DNA from: Galbibacter marinus
Lineage (GTDB): Bacteria; Bacteroidota; Bacteroidia; Flavobacteriales; Flavobacteriaceae
Direction of reading: 5' to 3'
Length of the DNA stretch: 64,000 nucleotides
NCBI RefSeq assembly: GCF_000300875.1
Contig: NZ_AMSG01000014.1
Span: forward strand, 1 to 64,000
The notes under the pieces were generated by a model, which ran no database searches, was not told the origin of the DNA, and saw only the letters and a list, made by a program, of their open reading frames with translations. The translations under genes and the position numbers were made by a program. Of the stretch, positions 46,276 through 55,613 are shown piece after piece; position 1 is the first letter of the stretch; every line of letters begins with the position of its first letter.

Positions 46276-46341
46276 AACTAACATCTTAGTTTAAACTAAA
46301 ATTTTAGTTATATTTACACCATATCAACTAAAGAGTTAGTT
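46276..46341 (+). promoter_or_regulatory. Triple BlaI-type operator over the blaI promoter
   Basis: Three perfect copies of the dyad AACTAA-N4-TTAGTT occur at 46276-46291, 46294-46309 and 46326-46341. A near-consensus -7 (TATATTTA, 46309-46316) lies between the second and third, so bound repressor would cover the -33 region and the transcription start. The dyads sit directly upstream of the blaI-like gene, as expected for autorepression. Confidence 0.8.
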
Positions 46342-46349
46342 ATAAAAAA

Positions 46350-46745
46350 ATGAGTCAGATAAAGCAACTTACAAAGGCAGAAGAAGAAGTAATGCAGATT
46401 CTGTGGGATTTAAACAATGCAAACGTGGCAGCAGTCATTGAGCAATTACCAGATCCCAAGCCTGCTTATAACACAGTGTCTACTATTATAAGAATACTTG
46501 AGAGTAAAGGATTTGTAGATCACACACAAAAGGGCAAGGGTTATATTTATTTTCCGATTGTCAATAAATCGGAATACAGCAATCAGTCTTTAAATAAAAT
46601 TCTCAATGGATATTTCCAAGGCTCCTTTAAAAGCATGGTTTCCTTTTTTGTCAAGAAAAACGATATTAGTTTAAATGAAATGGAAGCTATTTTAAATGAA
46701 TTAGAGCAGCAAGAAGATGAAAAAAATGCTGATGGACTTCCATAG
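46350..46745 (+). CDS. blaI: BlaI/MecI/CopY family transcriptional repressor
   Basis: 131 residues. A winged helix (about 5-75: LTKAEEEVMQILWDLNNANVAAVIEQLP, TVSTIIRILESKGFVDHTQKGKGYIYFPI) followed by dimerisation helices (80-128). In BlaI/MecI systems the partner membrane protease triggers cleavage of the repressor after signal detection. The three dyads upstream are its probable operators. The BlaR1-like gene follows after 30 bases. No beta-lactamase gene is adjacent, so the regulon may be different. Confidence 0.93.
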   Translation: MSQIKQLTKAEEEVMQILWDLNNANVAAVIEQLPDPKPAYNTVSTIIRILESKGFVDHTQKGKGYIYFPIVNKSEYSNQSLNKILNGYFQGSFKSMVSFFVKKNDISLNEMEAILNELEQQEDEKNADGLP

Positions 46746-46775
46746 TATTACTTATTAACCAATAAGATTAGCCTT

Positions 46776-48149
46776 ATGTTTTCCTATATAATTCAAGGGA
46801 TCGTTTTTCAACTACTTTTTTTAGTAGTTTATGATGCGTTTTTAAAGAAAGAGACTTTCTTTAATTGGAACCGTGCCTATTTGTTAATAACCCCTTTAGC
46901 TTCGCTAGCCTTACCTTTTGTGAAGCTGCAAAGCCTTAGAACCACAGCTCCCGATGATTTAGTATTTCTTCTATCGGAGGTAAGAGTTGTGGCCAATGAG
47001 AATGTACAATCGCAAGTCCAAAGCAGTATGTGGGACTCTTTTAATTTATGGCATTGGGTACTTATAGTGGGAAGTTGCTTAAGCTTCATATGGTTTGTCT
47101 ATAAGTGCTATCAGATTTTAAGATATTGGAAAAAGGGAAAACATCAATACTTCAATGGTTACTTAAGAGTTGTAATCCCAAATGATGAGGTTGTTTTTAC
47201 TTTTTTCAACACCATTTATATTGGTAGCAATATTCTAAAGAGAAAACATGACCATATCCTTAATCACGAATTGGTTCATGTTAAACAATGTCATAGTTTA
47301 GATTTGCTTTTATTTGAACTTTTACGCATTGTGTTTTGGTTTAATCCTTTGGTATATATCTATCAAAGCAGGATTACCGAATTACATGAATTTATAGCGG
47401 ATTCAAAATCCGTGAAAACGCAAAAAAAACAATACTGTCAGCTGCTTTTACAAGATACTTTTCAAACTGAACAGTTATCATTAGTCAATCAATTTTTCAA
47501 TCATTCATTAATCAAAAAACGAATTGTTATGTTACAAAAATCAACATCTAAAAAGATTTGGCAACTAAAGTATTTGTTGCTTATTCCAGTAATTACGATC
47601 ATTTTACTGTACACCTCATGCGAGGCAGAACAGCAATCTAAATTTGATCAAAACAGAAGTTCCTCAATCGAGGAAAAGGTTAGCCAATTAGAAACTGTTA
47701 TAGCCGATGAAGAGGTGAGTCCTGAATTACAAAGGCGCCTGTTAAATTTGGCCGCCAAAGCAAATAATGTTAATATAGCAGAGGATCCCAATGTAGATGT
47801 TCCTTTTACACTCGTTGATAAAAAGCCAAGTTTTAAAACCCCTTGCGCCGACGGTACAACGGACTTTGATTGCTTTAAAATCAAGTTGGACGATCATGTG
47901 AGAAGAACCTTTGAGTACCCAAAGGAAGCTTTAGATAATAAAATGCAGGGTAGAGTTTATGTGAATTTTAGAATTAATACCGATGGTAAAATAAGTGTTT
48001 TGAATTCCCGAGCGCCAGGCCCAGCTTTGGATGCCGAAGCTAGAAGGATCATTAGGGCCATACCTGAATTAAATCCTGGGCTGGACGCTGATGGTAATCC
48101 TGTATCAGTAACATTTGCTTACCCCATCGTATTTATGTTATCAAAATAA
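46776..48149 (+). CDS. BlaR1-like M56 metallopeptidase with C-terminal TonB domain
   Basis: 457 residues. N-terminal membrane segments (about 5-20, 35-50, 92-110) and an M56 zinc protease motif HELVH at 164-168 (ILNHELVHVKQ). One further membrane segment at about 265-282 is followed by a periplasmic spacer and a TonB C-terminal domain (about 370-457: YPKEALDNKMQGRVYVNFRINTDGKISV). The penicillin-binding sensor domain of classical BlaR1 is replaced by the TonB-like domain, so the stimulus is probably something other than a beta-lactam. Partner of the preceding repressor. Confidence 0.9.
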   Translation: MFSYIIQGIVFQLLFLVVYDAFLKKETFFNWNRAYLLITPLASLALPFVKLQSLRTTAPDDLVFLLSEVRVVANENVQSQVQSSMWDSFNLWHWVLIVGSCLSFIWFVYKCYQILRYWKKGKHQYFNGYLRVVIPNDEVVFTFFNTIYIGSNILKRKHDHILNHELVHVKQCHSLDLLLFELLRIVFWFNPLVYIYQSRITELHEFIADSKSVKTQKKQYCQLLLQDTFQTEQLSLVNQFFNHSLIKKRIVMLQKSTSKKIWQLKYLLLIPVITIILLYTSCEAEQQSKFDQNRSSSIEEKVSQLETVIADEEVSPELQRRLLNLAAKANNVNIAEDPNVDVPFTLVDKKPSFKTPCADGTTDFDCFKIKLDDHVRRTFEYPKEALDNKMQGRVYVNFRINTDGKISVLNSRAPGPALDAEARRIIRAIPELNPGLDADGNPVSVTFAYPIVFMLSK

Positions 48150-48191
48150 TACGAATTATACTTCAATAAGTTAACCTAAACCTTAATTTTC

Positions 48192-48216
48192 ACCACCTCC
48201 TTTGAGGTGGTTTTTT
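48192..48216 (+). terminator. Terminator after the blaI-blaR1 pair
   Basis: ACCACCTC pairs with GAGGTGGT around a CTTT loop, followed by T residues. It ends the two-gene unit. Confidence 0.9.
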
Positions 48217-48223
48217 CTATGTA

Positions 48224-50197
48224 TTAATTTTCTTCAATACCCATAATCACCGCACCTCCTTGGCCATTGATTTGGATCGTTAACTCTCCCTTTTTACTAA
48301 CCTTTTTACTTGTGAACTTCGAGTTAAAACTAGACGGTTCTTTGTCTTGAATTATTTGAACGCTTTTCCCAGCAAGCATAGGAAGGTTGAGCTTTATTTT
48401 TCGTCTGCTATCCGTGCCGTTTACTAGAGCAACGTACCATTTGTTTGCTTTTCTCCTAGCCAATGCAACATAATCTTCAGGGGCTCCTCCAATATATACC
48501 GTTTGATCCCAAACGCTTGGCACCTCCTTTATGAAATCCAATACAAAATCTGGTTGTTCCTTTAAATTATTAGGGGTAAGACCAAAATGTTGGATAGGGG
48601 ATAAATACAAAATAGCGGTTGCCAATTCAAAAGCATCTGTGGTTTTTCGAATGGTACCTGAGTTTTGATCCTGCGAAAGTCGATGATTTAAAAAAACTGG
48701 TGCAAAGTCCATGGCGCCAACTGTGTTTCTTGTGAATGGTAAAATGGTGGCATTTAAAGCATGATGATCCAGAGAACTCTGATTAAATACCAAATTTTCA
48801 GAGGCTAAGACCGCTTCTGAGGTGACAAAGTTTGGATACATCCGTTCCCAGCCTCTTGGTAGGGTACAACCGTGGAATGTAATCCCTAAACCATAGTTGT
48901 TAGCGTCGGTTAGTATATCTTCGTAAAGCTGCATGGTGGTTTGTTTGTCTCCTCCAAAGAAATCTACTTTTAAACCTTTTACACCAATACTTTGAAGCCA
49001 CTCCATCTCCCTTTGACGATCAGTAATGGAGTTCATTTTATTTTTCGGGCCTTGAGGCGCTTCACTCCAATACCCATTTGAGTTGTACCATAGAATCACA
49101 TCTACCCCTTTATTATTGGCATATTGGACTAGTTCTTCAACTTTCTCTCGACCGATACGGGTATCCCACCAATTATCAATCAGAACATACTCAAAATCTA
49201 AGGATGCTGCCATGTCAATATACTTTATTTGATCTTGGTAATTAATACTATTGTCCTGCCAAACAATCCAGCTCCAAGTGGCGCGCCCCATTTTATAGTC
49301 AATAGAAGCTTCATATTTTGGTTTTACAAGGTCAAAGGCGACCGTAGATTCTACGATGGGTTTTAAACTACTTCCTAATGTGATGGTTCTCCATGGGGTT
49401 TTAGCTGGTAAGGACTGCGCAGCAAAGGTATTACCTATGCTACTGTTTTCACCTTCTTGTGGAAATTCTAGAGGATACAAACCGTCCTTAGTAGCCTCTC
49501 CGAGTCTCGCACCTGGGTAATGACCATCAACACCCGTTTCTGAGATTAACAACCACCCTTTATTTTGGTTTAGTTTAAAAAGCGCAGGAAAGGTAAATCC
49601 AACCCCATTGCTCGAGGGCGTTCCTACGGCTTCACTAAGTGTATATGGCTCTTCGTAGGAAGGCTTGGTTTCCATCCAACCAGTCATAGGCAATGCCTGA
49701 GGTGTAATGTATGTGGTAGCTTTATCTGGAATATTAAAACCTGTGGTTTCCTTGTAAATTTTAATATTACTTCTACCTTCTTTAGAGCGAATTTCATAGG
49801 AAAATGCAATATCGCGATTGCTAACTTGAAAATGAACTAGTAAGGTGTCTTGATTGGCACTAGTGAAAGTACTTGAGAGCGCGTTTGCATGGTACTCCAC
49901 ATGACTAACCTTCGCCTTTTTAAGCTGGTAAGAATCCTTAACAGTACTCGTGGAGGAGGATATGTAATTTAAATTTTGACTAAAGTCACTTAATGATGTC
50001 TCTAGTCCTAGTGGAGATTTCTCTAGAAAAACAGTTCCCTGATAAAAAGCATCATAGAATAAGCCACCATTTTCAAGATTTAAATGAACAACTATTTTAT
50101 CGTCAGGACTCTTAACTGTAGCTAGGTTTTGACTAACACACAATATTGGAAGGCTACATAAAACAAACAGTGATATGTACTTAAAAGTAATTTTCAT
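48224..50197 (-). CDS. Glycoside hydrolase family 97 (retaining-type, alpha-galactosidase-like)
   Basis: 657 residues from ATG at 50197, chosen because a signal peptide (KYISLFVLCSLPILCVSQ) follows directly. GH97 N-terminal beta-sandwich (about 30-290), a catalytic TIM barrel (about 295-570) and a C-terminal beta domain. The retaining-subgroup nucleophile position is filled by Asp412 in KVDFF, as in the Bacteroides alpha-galactosidase, whereas inverting SusB-like enzymes lack that Asp; a likely acid/base region is TSEAVLASENL. No SusC/D pair or other CAZymes adjoin it, so it is an orphan periplasmic glycosidase. Confidence 0.9.
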   Translation of the reverse strand: MKITFKYISLFVLCSLPILCVSQNLATVKSPDDKIVVHLNLENGGLFYDAFYQGTVFLEKSPLGLETSLSDFSQNLNYISSSTSTVKDSYQLKKAKVSHVEYHANALSSTFTSANQDTLLVHFQVSNRDIAFSYEIRSKEGRSNIKIYKETTGFNIPDKATTYITPQALPMTGWMETKPSYEEPYTLSEAVGTPSSNGVGFTFPALFKLNQNKGWLLISETGVDGHYPGARLGEATKDGLYPLEFPQEGENSSIGNTFAAQSLPAKTPWRTITLGSSLKPIVESTVAFDLVKPKYEASIDYKMGRATWSWIVWQDNSINYQDQIKYIDMAASLDFEYVLIDNWWDTRIGREKVEELVQYANNKGVDVILWYNSNGYWSEAPQGPKNKMNSITDRQREMEWLQSIGVKGLKVDFFGGDKQTTMQLYEDILTDANNYGLGITFHGCTLPRGWERMYPNFVTSEAVLASENLVFNQSSLDHHALNATILPFTRNTVGAMDFAPVFLNHRLSQDQNSGTIRKTTDAFELATAILYLSPIQHFGLTPNNLKEQPDFVLDFIKEVPSVWDQTVYIGGAPEDYVALARRKANKWYVALVNGTDSRRKIKLNLPMLAGKSVQIIQDKEPSSFNSKFTSKKVSKKGELTIQINGQGGAVIMGIEEN

Positions 50198-50315
50198 GAT
50201 TAGGTTATTTAATGGTGTAAGATACACACTTATCTAATAACCTCAAAACTCCCTTGAATAATTTAGATTTACTCTGATAATTCCCCGCGGTGTCATTTAA
50301 TTTTATTGATAAAAA

Positions 50316-50342
50316 AAACCGCGAATACATTATTCGCGGTTT
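50316..50342 (-). terminator. Terminator after ahcY
   Basis: 12-bp perfect stem AAACCGCGAATA / TATTCGCGGTTT with a 3-base loop. On the minus strand a T8 run follows (A8 at 50311-50318). Confidence 0.9.
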
Positions 50343-50361
50343 GAGTAAATTATGTATTAGA

Positions 50362-51678
50362 TTAGTATCTGTAGTATTCAGGCTTGAATGGCCCTTTTAC
50401 TTCCACACCAATATAATCTGCTTGATCCTTTCTGAGTTCGGTTAGTTCAACACCGATCTTTGCTAAATGAAGCTCAGCTACCTTCTCATCTAAGTGTTTA
50501 GGTAACATATAAACTTTGTTTTCATATTTTTCTGGATAGTTCCACAGTTCGATCTGTGCCAAGGTTTGGTTGGTAAAAGAATTACTCATTACAAAGCTTG
50601 GATGACCAGTAGCACAACCAAGGTTTACTAACCTACCTTGCGCCAACAAAATAATATCGTTGCCATTAATGGTATACTTATCTACCTGAGGTTTGATATT
50701 GATTTTGGTATCACCATGTGTTTTATTGAGCCAAGCCACATCAATCTCATTGTCAAAATGTCCAATATTACACACGATGGTTTTATCTTTCATTAATTTG
50801 AAATGCTCTTGAGTCACAATATCCCTGTTTCCAGTTGTGGTGATGATAATGTCAGCCTTTTCAACAACATTTTCAAGTCTTTTTACCTCATAACCTTCCA
50901 TGGCTGCTTGTAGAGCACAAATAGGATCAATTTCAGTAACTGTTACAATAGAACCAGCTCCTCTAAAGGAAGCAGCTGTTCCTTTACCAACATCTCCAAA
51001 ACCACAAACAACTACTCGTTTTCCAGCTAACATCACATCAGTAGCACGTCGTATGGCATCAACAGCACTTTCGCGACACCCGTATTTGTTGTCAAATTTT
51101 GATTTGGTAACTGAATCGTTCACATTAATTGCTGGAACTGGTAGTGTGCCATTTTTCATGCGCTCGTATAAGCGGTGTACACCTGTGGTTGTTTCCTCTG
51201 ATAATCCTTTGATTTCTGAAGCAAGTTCTGGGTATTTATCCAATACCATATTTGTTAAATCGCCACCATCATCCAAAATTAGATTAAGTGGTTTTCTATC
51301 CTCACCGAAAAATAAGGTTTGTTCTATACACCAATCAAATTCTTCTTCATTCATTCCTTTCCATGCGTATACAGGAATCCCGGCGGCCGCAATAGCTGCT
51401 GCTGCCTGATCTTGAGTTGAATATATGTTGCAAGAACTCCAAGTCACCTCTGCTCCAAGAGCAACCAAGGTTTCAATTAAAACCGCTGTTTGAATGGTCA
51501 TATGCAAGCAACCCGCAATTCGAGCTCCTTTAAGCGGTTGAGATTCCTTGTATTCTTCTCTAAGCGACATTAAACCAGGCATTTCTGCCTCCGCCAACTC
51601 AATTTCTTTTCTTCCCCAATCTGCCAATGAAAGGTCCTTTACTTTAAAAGGGACGAAAGGAATTGTTTTAGTACTCAT
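50362..51678 (-). CDS. ahcY: Adenosylhomocysteinase
   Basis: 438 residues. Reversibly splits S-adenosylhomocysteine into homocysteine and adenosine, keeping methylation reactions going. Substrate-domain residues in [15 protein letters not shown] and [20 protein letters not shown] are present, with the NAD-binding loop [20 protein letters not shown] and the typical C-terminus PFKPEYYRY with the Lys/Tyr that reach the partner subunit. Normal length. It has its own promoter (51756-51763, minus) and terminator. Confidence 0.97.
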   Translation of the reverse strand: MSTKTIPFVPFKVKDLSLADWGRKEIELAEAEMPGLMSLREEYKESQPLKGARIAGCLHMTIQTAVLIETLVALGAEVTWSSCNIYSTQDQAAAAIAAAGIPVYAWKGMNEEEFDWCIEQTLFFGEDRKPLNLILDDGGDLTNMVLDKYPELASEIKGLSEETTTGVHRLYERMKNGTLPVPAINVNDSVTKSKFDNKYGCRESAVDAIRRATDVMLAGKRVVVCGFGDVGKGTAASFRGAGSIVTVTEIDPICALQAAMEGYEVKRLENVVEKADIIITTTGNRDIVTQEHFKLMKDKTIVCNIGHFDNEIDVAWLNKTHGDTKINIKPQVDKYTINGNDIILLAQGRLVNLGCATGHPSFVMSNSFTNQTLAQIELWNYPEKYENKVYMLPKHLDEKVAELHLAKIGVELTELRKDQADYIGVEVKGPFKPEYYRY

Positions 51679-51755
51679 ATTACTTTAGTATTTTTACGTT
51701 CGTTTTGAGGTCGAATTCTGTATTTATTTTACAAATCCGACCATAAAATTGGGTA

Positions 51756-51763
51756 CAAAGGTA
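51756..51763 (-). promoter_or_regulatory. -7 element for ahcY
   Basis: TACCTTTG on the minus strand (CAAAGGTA on plus), exact consensus. It sits 78 bases before the ahcY ATG and only 22 bases from the divergent phosphopantetheinyl transferase start. Confidence 0.55.
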
Positions 51764-51785
51764 CATAAATTACTTGTAAAAAAAT

Positions 51786-52409
51786 ATGTCTCTATTTAAA
51801 TCAATAACGGTAAATCCAACAACTAAAGTGTTGATTTGGAAGATCGAAGAACCTGAAGTGAATCTTAGGGAAGGAATAGTTTTGACAGAAAATTGCCAGA
51901 ACCGACTAAGAGGGATGAAATCAGAAATTCACAGAAGGGGATTTTTAAGCGTTCGACAATTATTGCGAGCAGCTGGGTATAAGGTCTCTGACCTTTATTA
52001 TGATTCGAGCGGAAAACCACATCTGAAAGATGGAAAACAAATCTCTATCACCCACTCGTTTAGTTATTCTGGAATGATTATTAGTGATACCACAAAAGTT
52101 GGTATCGATATAGAGAAACAGCGCAATAAAATTTCTGTTATTGCTCATAAATTTATCAATTATGAATTTGGATTCTTAACCACTAAAATGATCCGAGAAC
52201 TAACGGTAGTTTGGTGTATAAAAGAGAGTCTTTACAAAGTGTTTGCTACCGAAGGTATGAGTTTTAAACAACATACCAAGGTGATTCCATTTCATATAGA
52301 ACAGGGCCATACGCCAGCTTGGGTTATTTATAAAGAAAAGCTGCAAAAATACAGGGCCTCATTTTTTGAGTTTGATGGCTTCACCTGCGCCTATGCACTG
52401 GAAAATTAA
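51786..52409 (+). CDS. 4'-phosphopantetheinyl transferase superfamily protein
   Basis: 207 residues. Attaches the phosphopantetheine arm of CoA to carrier proteins. Magnesium ligands Asp108 and Glu110 (VGIDIEK) and Glu147 in the WCIKESLYK motif are in place, with ISITHS as the conserved first motif. The two-domain length is Sfp-like. Only one such gene is seen here and no synthase cluster is adjacent, so its target could be the fatty-acid carrier or a secondary-metabolite carrier. It overlaps nothing but shares a 107-base divergent spacer with ahcY. Confidence 0.88.
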   Translation: MSLFKSITVNPTTKVLIWKIEEPEVNLREGIVLTENCQNRLRGMKSEIHRRGFLSVRQLLRAAGYKVSDLYYDSSGKPHLKDGKQISITHSFSYSGMIISDTTKVGIDIEKQRNKISVIAHKFINYEFGFLTTKMIRELTVVWCIKESLYKVFATEGMSFKQHTKVIPFHIEQGHTPAWVIYKEKLQKYRASFFEFDGFTCAYALEN

Positions 52410-52427
52410 CCGCTAAATAATTTTAAA

Positions 52428-52688
52428 ATGAATATTTCAGTTGAATTAACATTAACTCCTATACAGGATGATTTTGAACCCTCTATCATCCATTTGATCA
52501 AAAAACTAAGAGAAAGTGGATTAACGGTAATGGAAAACCCATTAAGCACCCAAGTTTATGGTGAATATGACCAAGTAATGGAGGTGGTTACAAAACACGT
52601 AAAATCTTCTTTTGAACTGATTGACAAGGGGCTGCTTTATATGAAAATAGTGAAATCCGACCGCAGTGAGTATGAACCACATTTTTGA
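52428..52688 (+). CDS. Thiamine-binding protein (MTH1187/YkoF family)
   Basis: 86 residues, ferredoxin-like fold. Conserved stretches: MNISVELTLTP (first strand), HLIKKLRESGLTVMENPLSTQVYGEYDQVMEVV. The family binds thiamine or related molecules and is often linked to vitamin transport. It overlaps the following pnuC gene by 17-23 bases. Confidence 0.85.
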   Translation: MNISVELTLTPIQDDFEPSIIHLIKKLRESGLTVMENPLSTQVYGEYDQVMEVVTKHVKSSFELIDKGLLYMKIVKSDRSEYEPHF

Positions 52689-53310
52689 TTGGGTTTTTAG
52701 TCAATATCAAGGGGTACCCACTGAATTAATTGTTTTAGAATTCATCGCCATTATCTTCGGATTGTTGAGCGTATGGTATTCTAAACGAGAAAACATTCTA
52801 GTTTATCCTACTGGTATCATTTCCACGGCAATCTATGTGTACCTTTTGCTCGTATATCAATTACTAGGGGATATGTTAATCAATGCCTATTACTTTTCTA
52901 TGAGTATATACGGTTGGTACTTATGGACTAGAAAGATAGATCAAACCCATTACATTCCCATTACTCGGATGACAAAAAAAGAGTATAAGATGGCAGGGGT
53001 TTTGTTTGTATCAGCTATTGTTTTATTAGTGGTGGTTTATGAACTCTCTGACAAATGGGAATCATGGTTCTCATATGTCGATATTTTGACCACGGCGATA
53101 TTTTTTGTCGGAATGTGGTTGATGGCAAAAAAGAAGCTCGAAAACTGGACCTATTGGATTATTGGTGATATCATTTCAATTCCATTGTATTTTCTAAAAG
53201 GAATGGTTTTGTCAAGCTTTTTATATACCGCATTAACTATAATAGCCATATATGGATATATAGCATGGAAGAAAAACTTAAACAAGAGCCCGCAGAGGTT
53301 ATTAAAGTAG
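52672..53310 (+). CDS. pnuC: PnuC family nicotinamide riboside (or vitamin) transporter
   Basis: 212 residues from ATG 52672; the GTG at 52666 is an alternative. Several membrane helices of the PnuC/SWEET-like fold. The family signature is YPTGIISTAIYVYLLLVYQLLGDMLINAYYFSMSIYGWYLW. The downstream kinase-type gene argues for nicotinamide riboside uptake with phosphorylation trapping. The upstream thiamine-binding gene leaves open a thiamine transporter (PnuT-like) role. It overlaps both neighbours (17 and 46 bases). Confidence 0.92.
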   Translation: MNHIFDWVFSQYQGVPTELIVLEFIAIIFGLLSVWYSKRENILVYPTGIISTAIYVYLLLVYQLLGDMLINAYYFSMSIYGWYLWTRKIDQTHYIPITRMTKKEYKMAGVLFVSAIVLLVVVYELSDKWESWFSYVDILTTAIFFVGMWLMAKKKLENWTYWIIGDIISIPLYFLKGMVLSSFLYTALTIIAIYGYIAWKKNLNKSPQRLLK

Positions 53311-53831
53311 TTTTATTTGGGCCAGAGTCCACTGGTAAGACGACCTTGGCAAAAGAGCTTTCAAAGCATTTTAATACTAATTGGGTTCCCGAATATATGA
53401 GAACCTATTTGGAGAAAAAGTGGAATGCTTATAATCGAAGTTGCGAAATCGAAGATCTAAAAGCAATCGCAATAGGTCAAATGGATAATGAAAACCAATT
53501 GAGTAAAACAGCAAATCGCGTATTATTCTGTGATACCAATCTCCTGGAAATAAAGGTGTATTCTCAGGTGTACTACCAAGGGTATTGCGATCCTACAATT
53601 GCAAAGTACGCCGACGAAAATAAATATGATTTATATTTTTTAACCTATATTGACGTACCTTGGGAAGCAGATGTATTAAGGGATAAGCCCTTTGAACGTG
53701 AGCAAATGTACGCTAACTTTAAATTAGCATTAGAGAAGTATAATAAACCTTATGTAGTTTTAAAGGGATCACTCGAGGAACGATTAACCTTTGCTATTAA
53801 GCAAGTAGAAAAACTTTTGAACAAATCATGA
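53265..53831 (+). CDS. NadR-like nicotinamide riboside kinase (AAA_28)
   Basis: 188 residues. P-loop GPESTGKTT (19-27), then EYMRTYLEKK and VLFCDTNLLEIKVYSQVYYQ, as in the C-terminal kinase domain of NadR. No adenylyltransferase domain precedes it, so it is a stand-alone kinase. It would convert imported nicotinamide riboside to NMN, pulling the PnuC transporter forward. Overlaps pnuC by 46 bases and the DUF4301 gene by 4. Confidence 0.88.
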   Translation: MEEKLKQEPAEVIKVVLFGPESTGKTTLAKELSKHFNTNWVPEYMRTYLEKKWNAYNRSCEIEDLKAIAIGQMDNENQLSKTANRVLFCDTNLLEIKVYSQVYYQGYCDPTIAKYADENKYDLYFLTYIDVPWEADVLRDKPFEREQMYANFKLALEKYNKPYVVLKGSLEERLTFAIKQVEKLLNKS

Positions 53832-55390
53832 TTACATTGACAGAAGAAGATAATAAGCAACTCAAAGAAAAAGGAATTTCTTTGGAAAAAGTTAAAAGTC
53901 AACTAGAAACCTTTGAAAAAGGAATTCCATATATCAATCTATTGGCTGCGGCAAGGATCGATGAGGGTATTTTAAAATTTGATGACAAACAAAAAGCAGC
54001 TTATGTTGAAATGTTCGACAAACATAAAGATCAGCTTGAATTGTTAAAGTTTGTGCCCGCCTCTGGAGCTGCTACTCGAATGTTTAAAGCCCTGTTTCAG
54101 TTTTTAAATAATTATAATCCGGCCAATGAAACTATTAATGCCTATATCAACCGAGAGAAAGCGGATATTATCCGGACCTTTTTTATTGGGGTGGAGAAGT
54201 TCCCCTTCTATGAGCAGGTGATCAAACGTTTTGTTGAGAAGCATCCTGATTTTCTAAATCTACCAGATCACTTTCAAAAATACTTTTTTGTCAAAATCCT
54301 CTTAGATAAGGATGAGTTCGATTATGGTTCGAGTCCTAAGGGATTATTGCCTTTTCATAAATACAAAACGCACCCAGCCACTGCTTTTGAAGAACATATG
54401 TATGAGGCGGCACTATATGATGAGTCCAACGGGGTGGCTAAACTACACTTTACCATCTCAAAAGAACATGATAATGATTTCGATGACGAGATGGACAGTA
54501 TTAAGAAAAGGGTGGAGGATCATACGAGTGTTCAATTTCAAACCTCTTTTTCCTTTCAGAAAGAATCCACAGATACCCTTGCGGTGAATATGGATAACCA
54601 ACCCTTTAGATTGGAAGACGGAAGTATTTTATTTCGGCCGGGTGGTCACGGTGCTCTTATAGAGAATCTAAACGAACAGGATGCTGATATTATCTTTATA
54701 AAAAATATAGATAATGTGGTGGTCAATAAGTATAAACATGAACTTGCAGAATACAAAAAGGTGCTAGCCGCCAAACTTTTGGAGTTGCAACAAGACGCCT
54801 TCGCATATGCCAAGCTGCTAGATCAGACCACGCCTGATCAGCAGACCATTGAAGAAATGAAGCAGTTTTTAAGGAAGAAGCTCAATGTACATATAAAAGA
54901 TGATATTGATAAATACAAAGAAATATATCAGATAGAATTCTTAAAAGAAAAGCTAAACGCCCCAATACGTGTTTGTGGAATGGTGAAGAATGAGGGTGAA
55001 CCTGGAGGGGGGCCTTTTTGGGTCAAAGATGAGGATGGGAATATCTCCTTACAGATAATTGAAACCCCTCAAATAGATCCTAATAATAAATTCCAACAAG
55101 ATATTCTAAACTCTTCCACCCACTTTAATCCTGTTGATATAGTATGTGGCACAAAAAATTATAAAGGAGAGAAGTACGATCTTCTTAATTTTGTCAACGC
55201 TAAAAATGCTTTTATTACCCAAAAAACACTTCAGGGTAAAGATTTAAAAGCATTGGAGCTTCCAGGACTTTGGAATGGGGGGATGGCATTTTGGAATACC
55301 GTATTTGTCGAGGTGCCTTTAACAACATTTAATCCAGTTAAAACAGTGGTTGATTTATTAAAGCAAGCCCATCAGGTGCAGGACAAATAA
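53828..55390 (+). CDS. DUF4301 family protein
   Basis: 520 residues. The DUF4301 family is recognisable from the N-terminal FVPASGAATRMFKALFQF, the central FRPGGHGALIENLNEQDADIIFIKNIDNV and VCGMVKNEGEPGGGPFWVKDEDG. The Gly-rich ASGAATRMF and PGGHGALIENL segments are reminiscent of nucleotidyl-transferase folds (nucleotide-sugar pyrophosphorylase-like). Function unknown. ATGA overlap with the NadR-like kinase gene puts it in the same operon, hinting at a cofactor or nucleotide link. Confidence 0.88.
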   Translation: MITLTEEDNKQLKEKGISLEKVKSQLETFEKGIPYINLLAAARIDEGILKFDDKQKAAYVEMFDKHKDQLELLKFVPASGAATRMFKALFQFLNNYNPANETINAYINREKADIIRTFFIGVEKFPFYEQVIKRFVEKHPDFLNLPDHFQKYFFVKILLDKDEFDYGSSPKGLLPFHKYKTHPATAFEEHMYEAALYDESNGVAKLHFTISKEHDNDFDDEMDSIKKRVEDHTSVQFQTSFSFQKESTDTLAVNMDNQPFRLEDGSILFRPGGHGALIENLNEQDADIIFIKNIDNVVVNKYKHELAEYKKVLAAKLLELQQDAFAYAKLLDQTTPDQQTIEEMKQFLRKKLNVHIKDDIDKYKEIYQIEFLKEKLNAPIRVCGMVKNEGEPGGGPFWVKDEDGNISLQIIETPQIDPNNKFQQDILNSSTHFNPVDIVCGTKNYKGEKYDLLNFVNAKNAFITQKTLQGKDLKALELPGLWNGGMAFWNTVFVEVPLTTFNPVKTVVDLLKQAHQVQDK

Positions 55391-55416
55391 CTCAATAAAT
55401 TATAAGACATGGATAG

Positions 55417-55450
55417 GGAGTGTGTAATATTTACACACTCCTTTAATTTT
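55417..55450 (+). terminator. Terminator after the pnuC-nadR-DUF4301 operon
   Basis: GGAGTGTGTAA pairs perfectly with TTACACACTCC (3-base loop), followed by TTTAATTTTTT. Confidence 0.88.
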
Positions 55451-55613
55451 TTACACACTTTAGGTTACACCTTCTAAGAATTGGCACATTGGATTAAAAG
55501 TTGTAATCAACTTGTCTGCAAGGCTTTGCGCGCTATTAGTTGAATTATATTTTTATTGGTATGGATTTGGTAATTAACAGACTAAAGAATTGATAAAAAT
55601 AAAATTTACAGAT

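Noticed and set aside
50900-51409. 169-codon plus-strand frame opposite ahcY
   Set aside because: Shadow of ahcY, which is certain; no family features in the frame.
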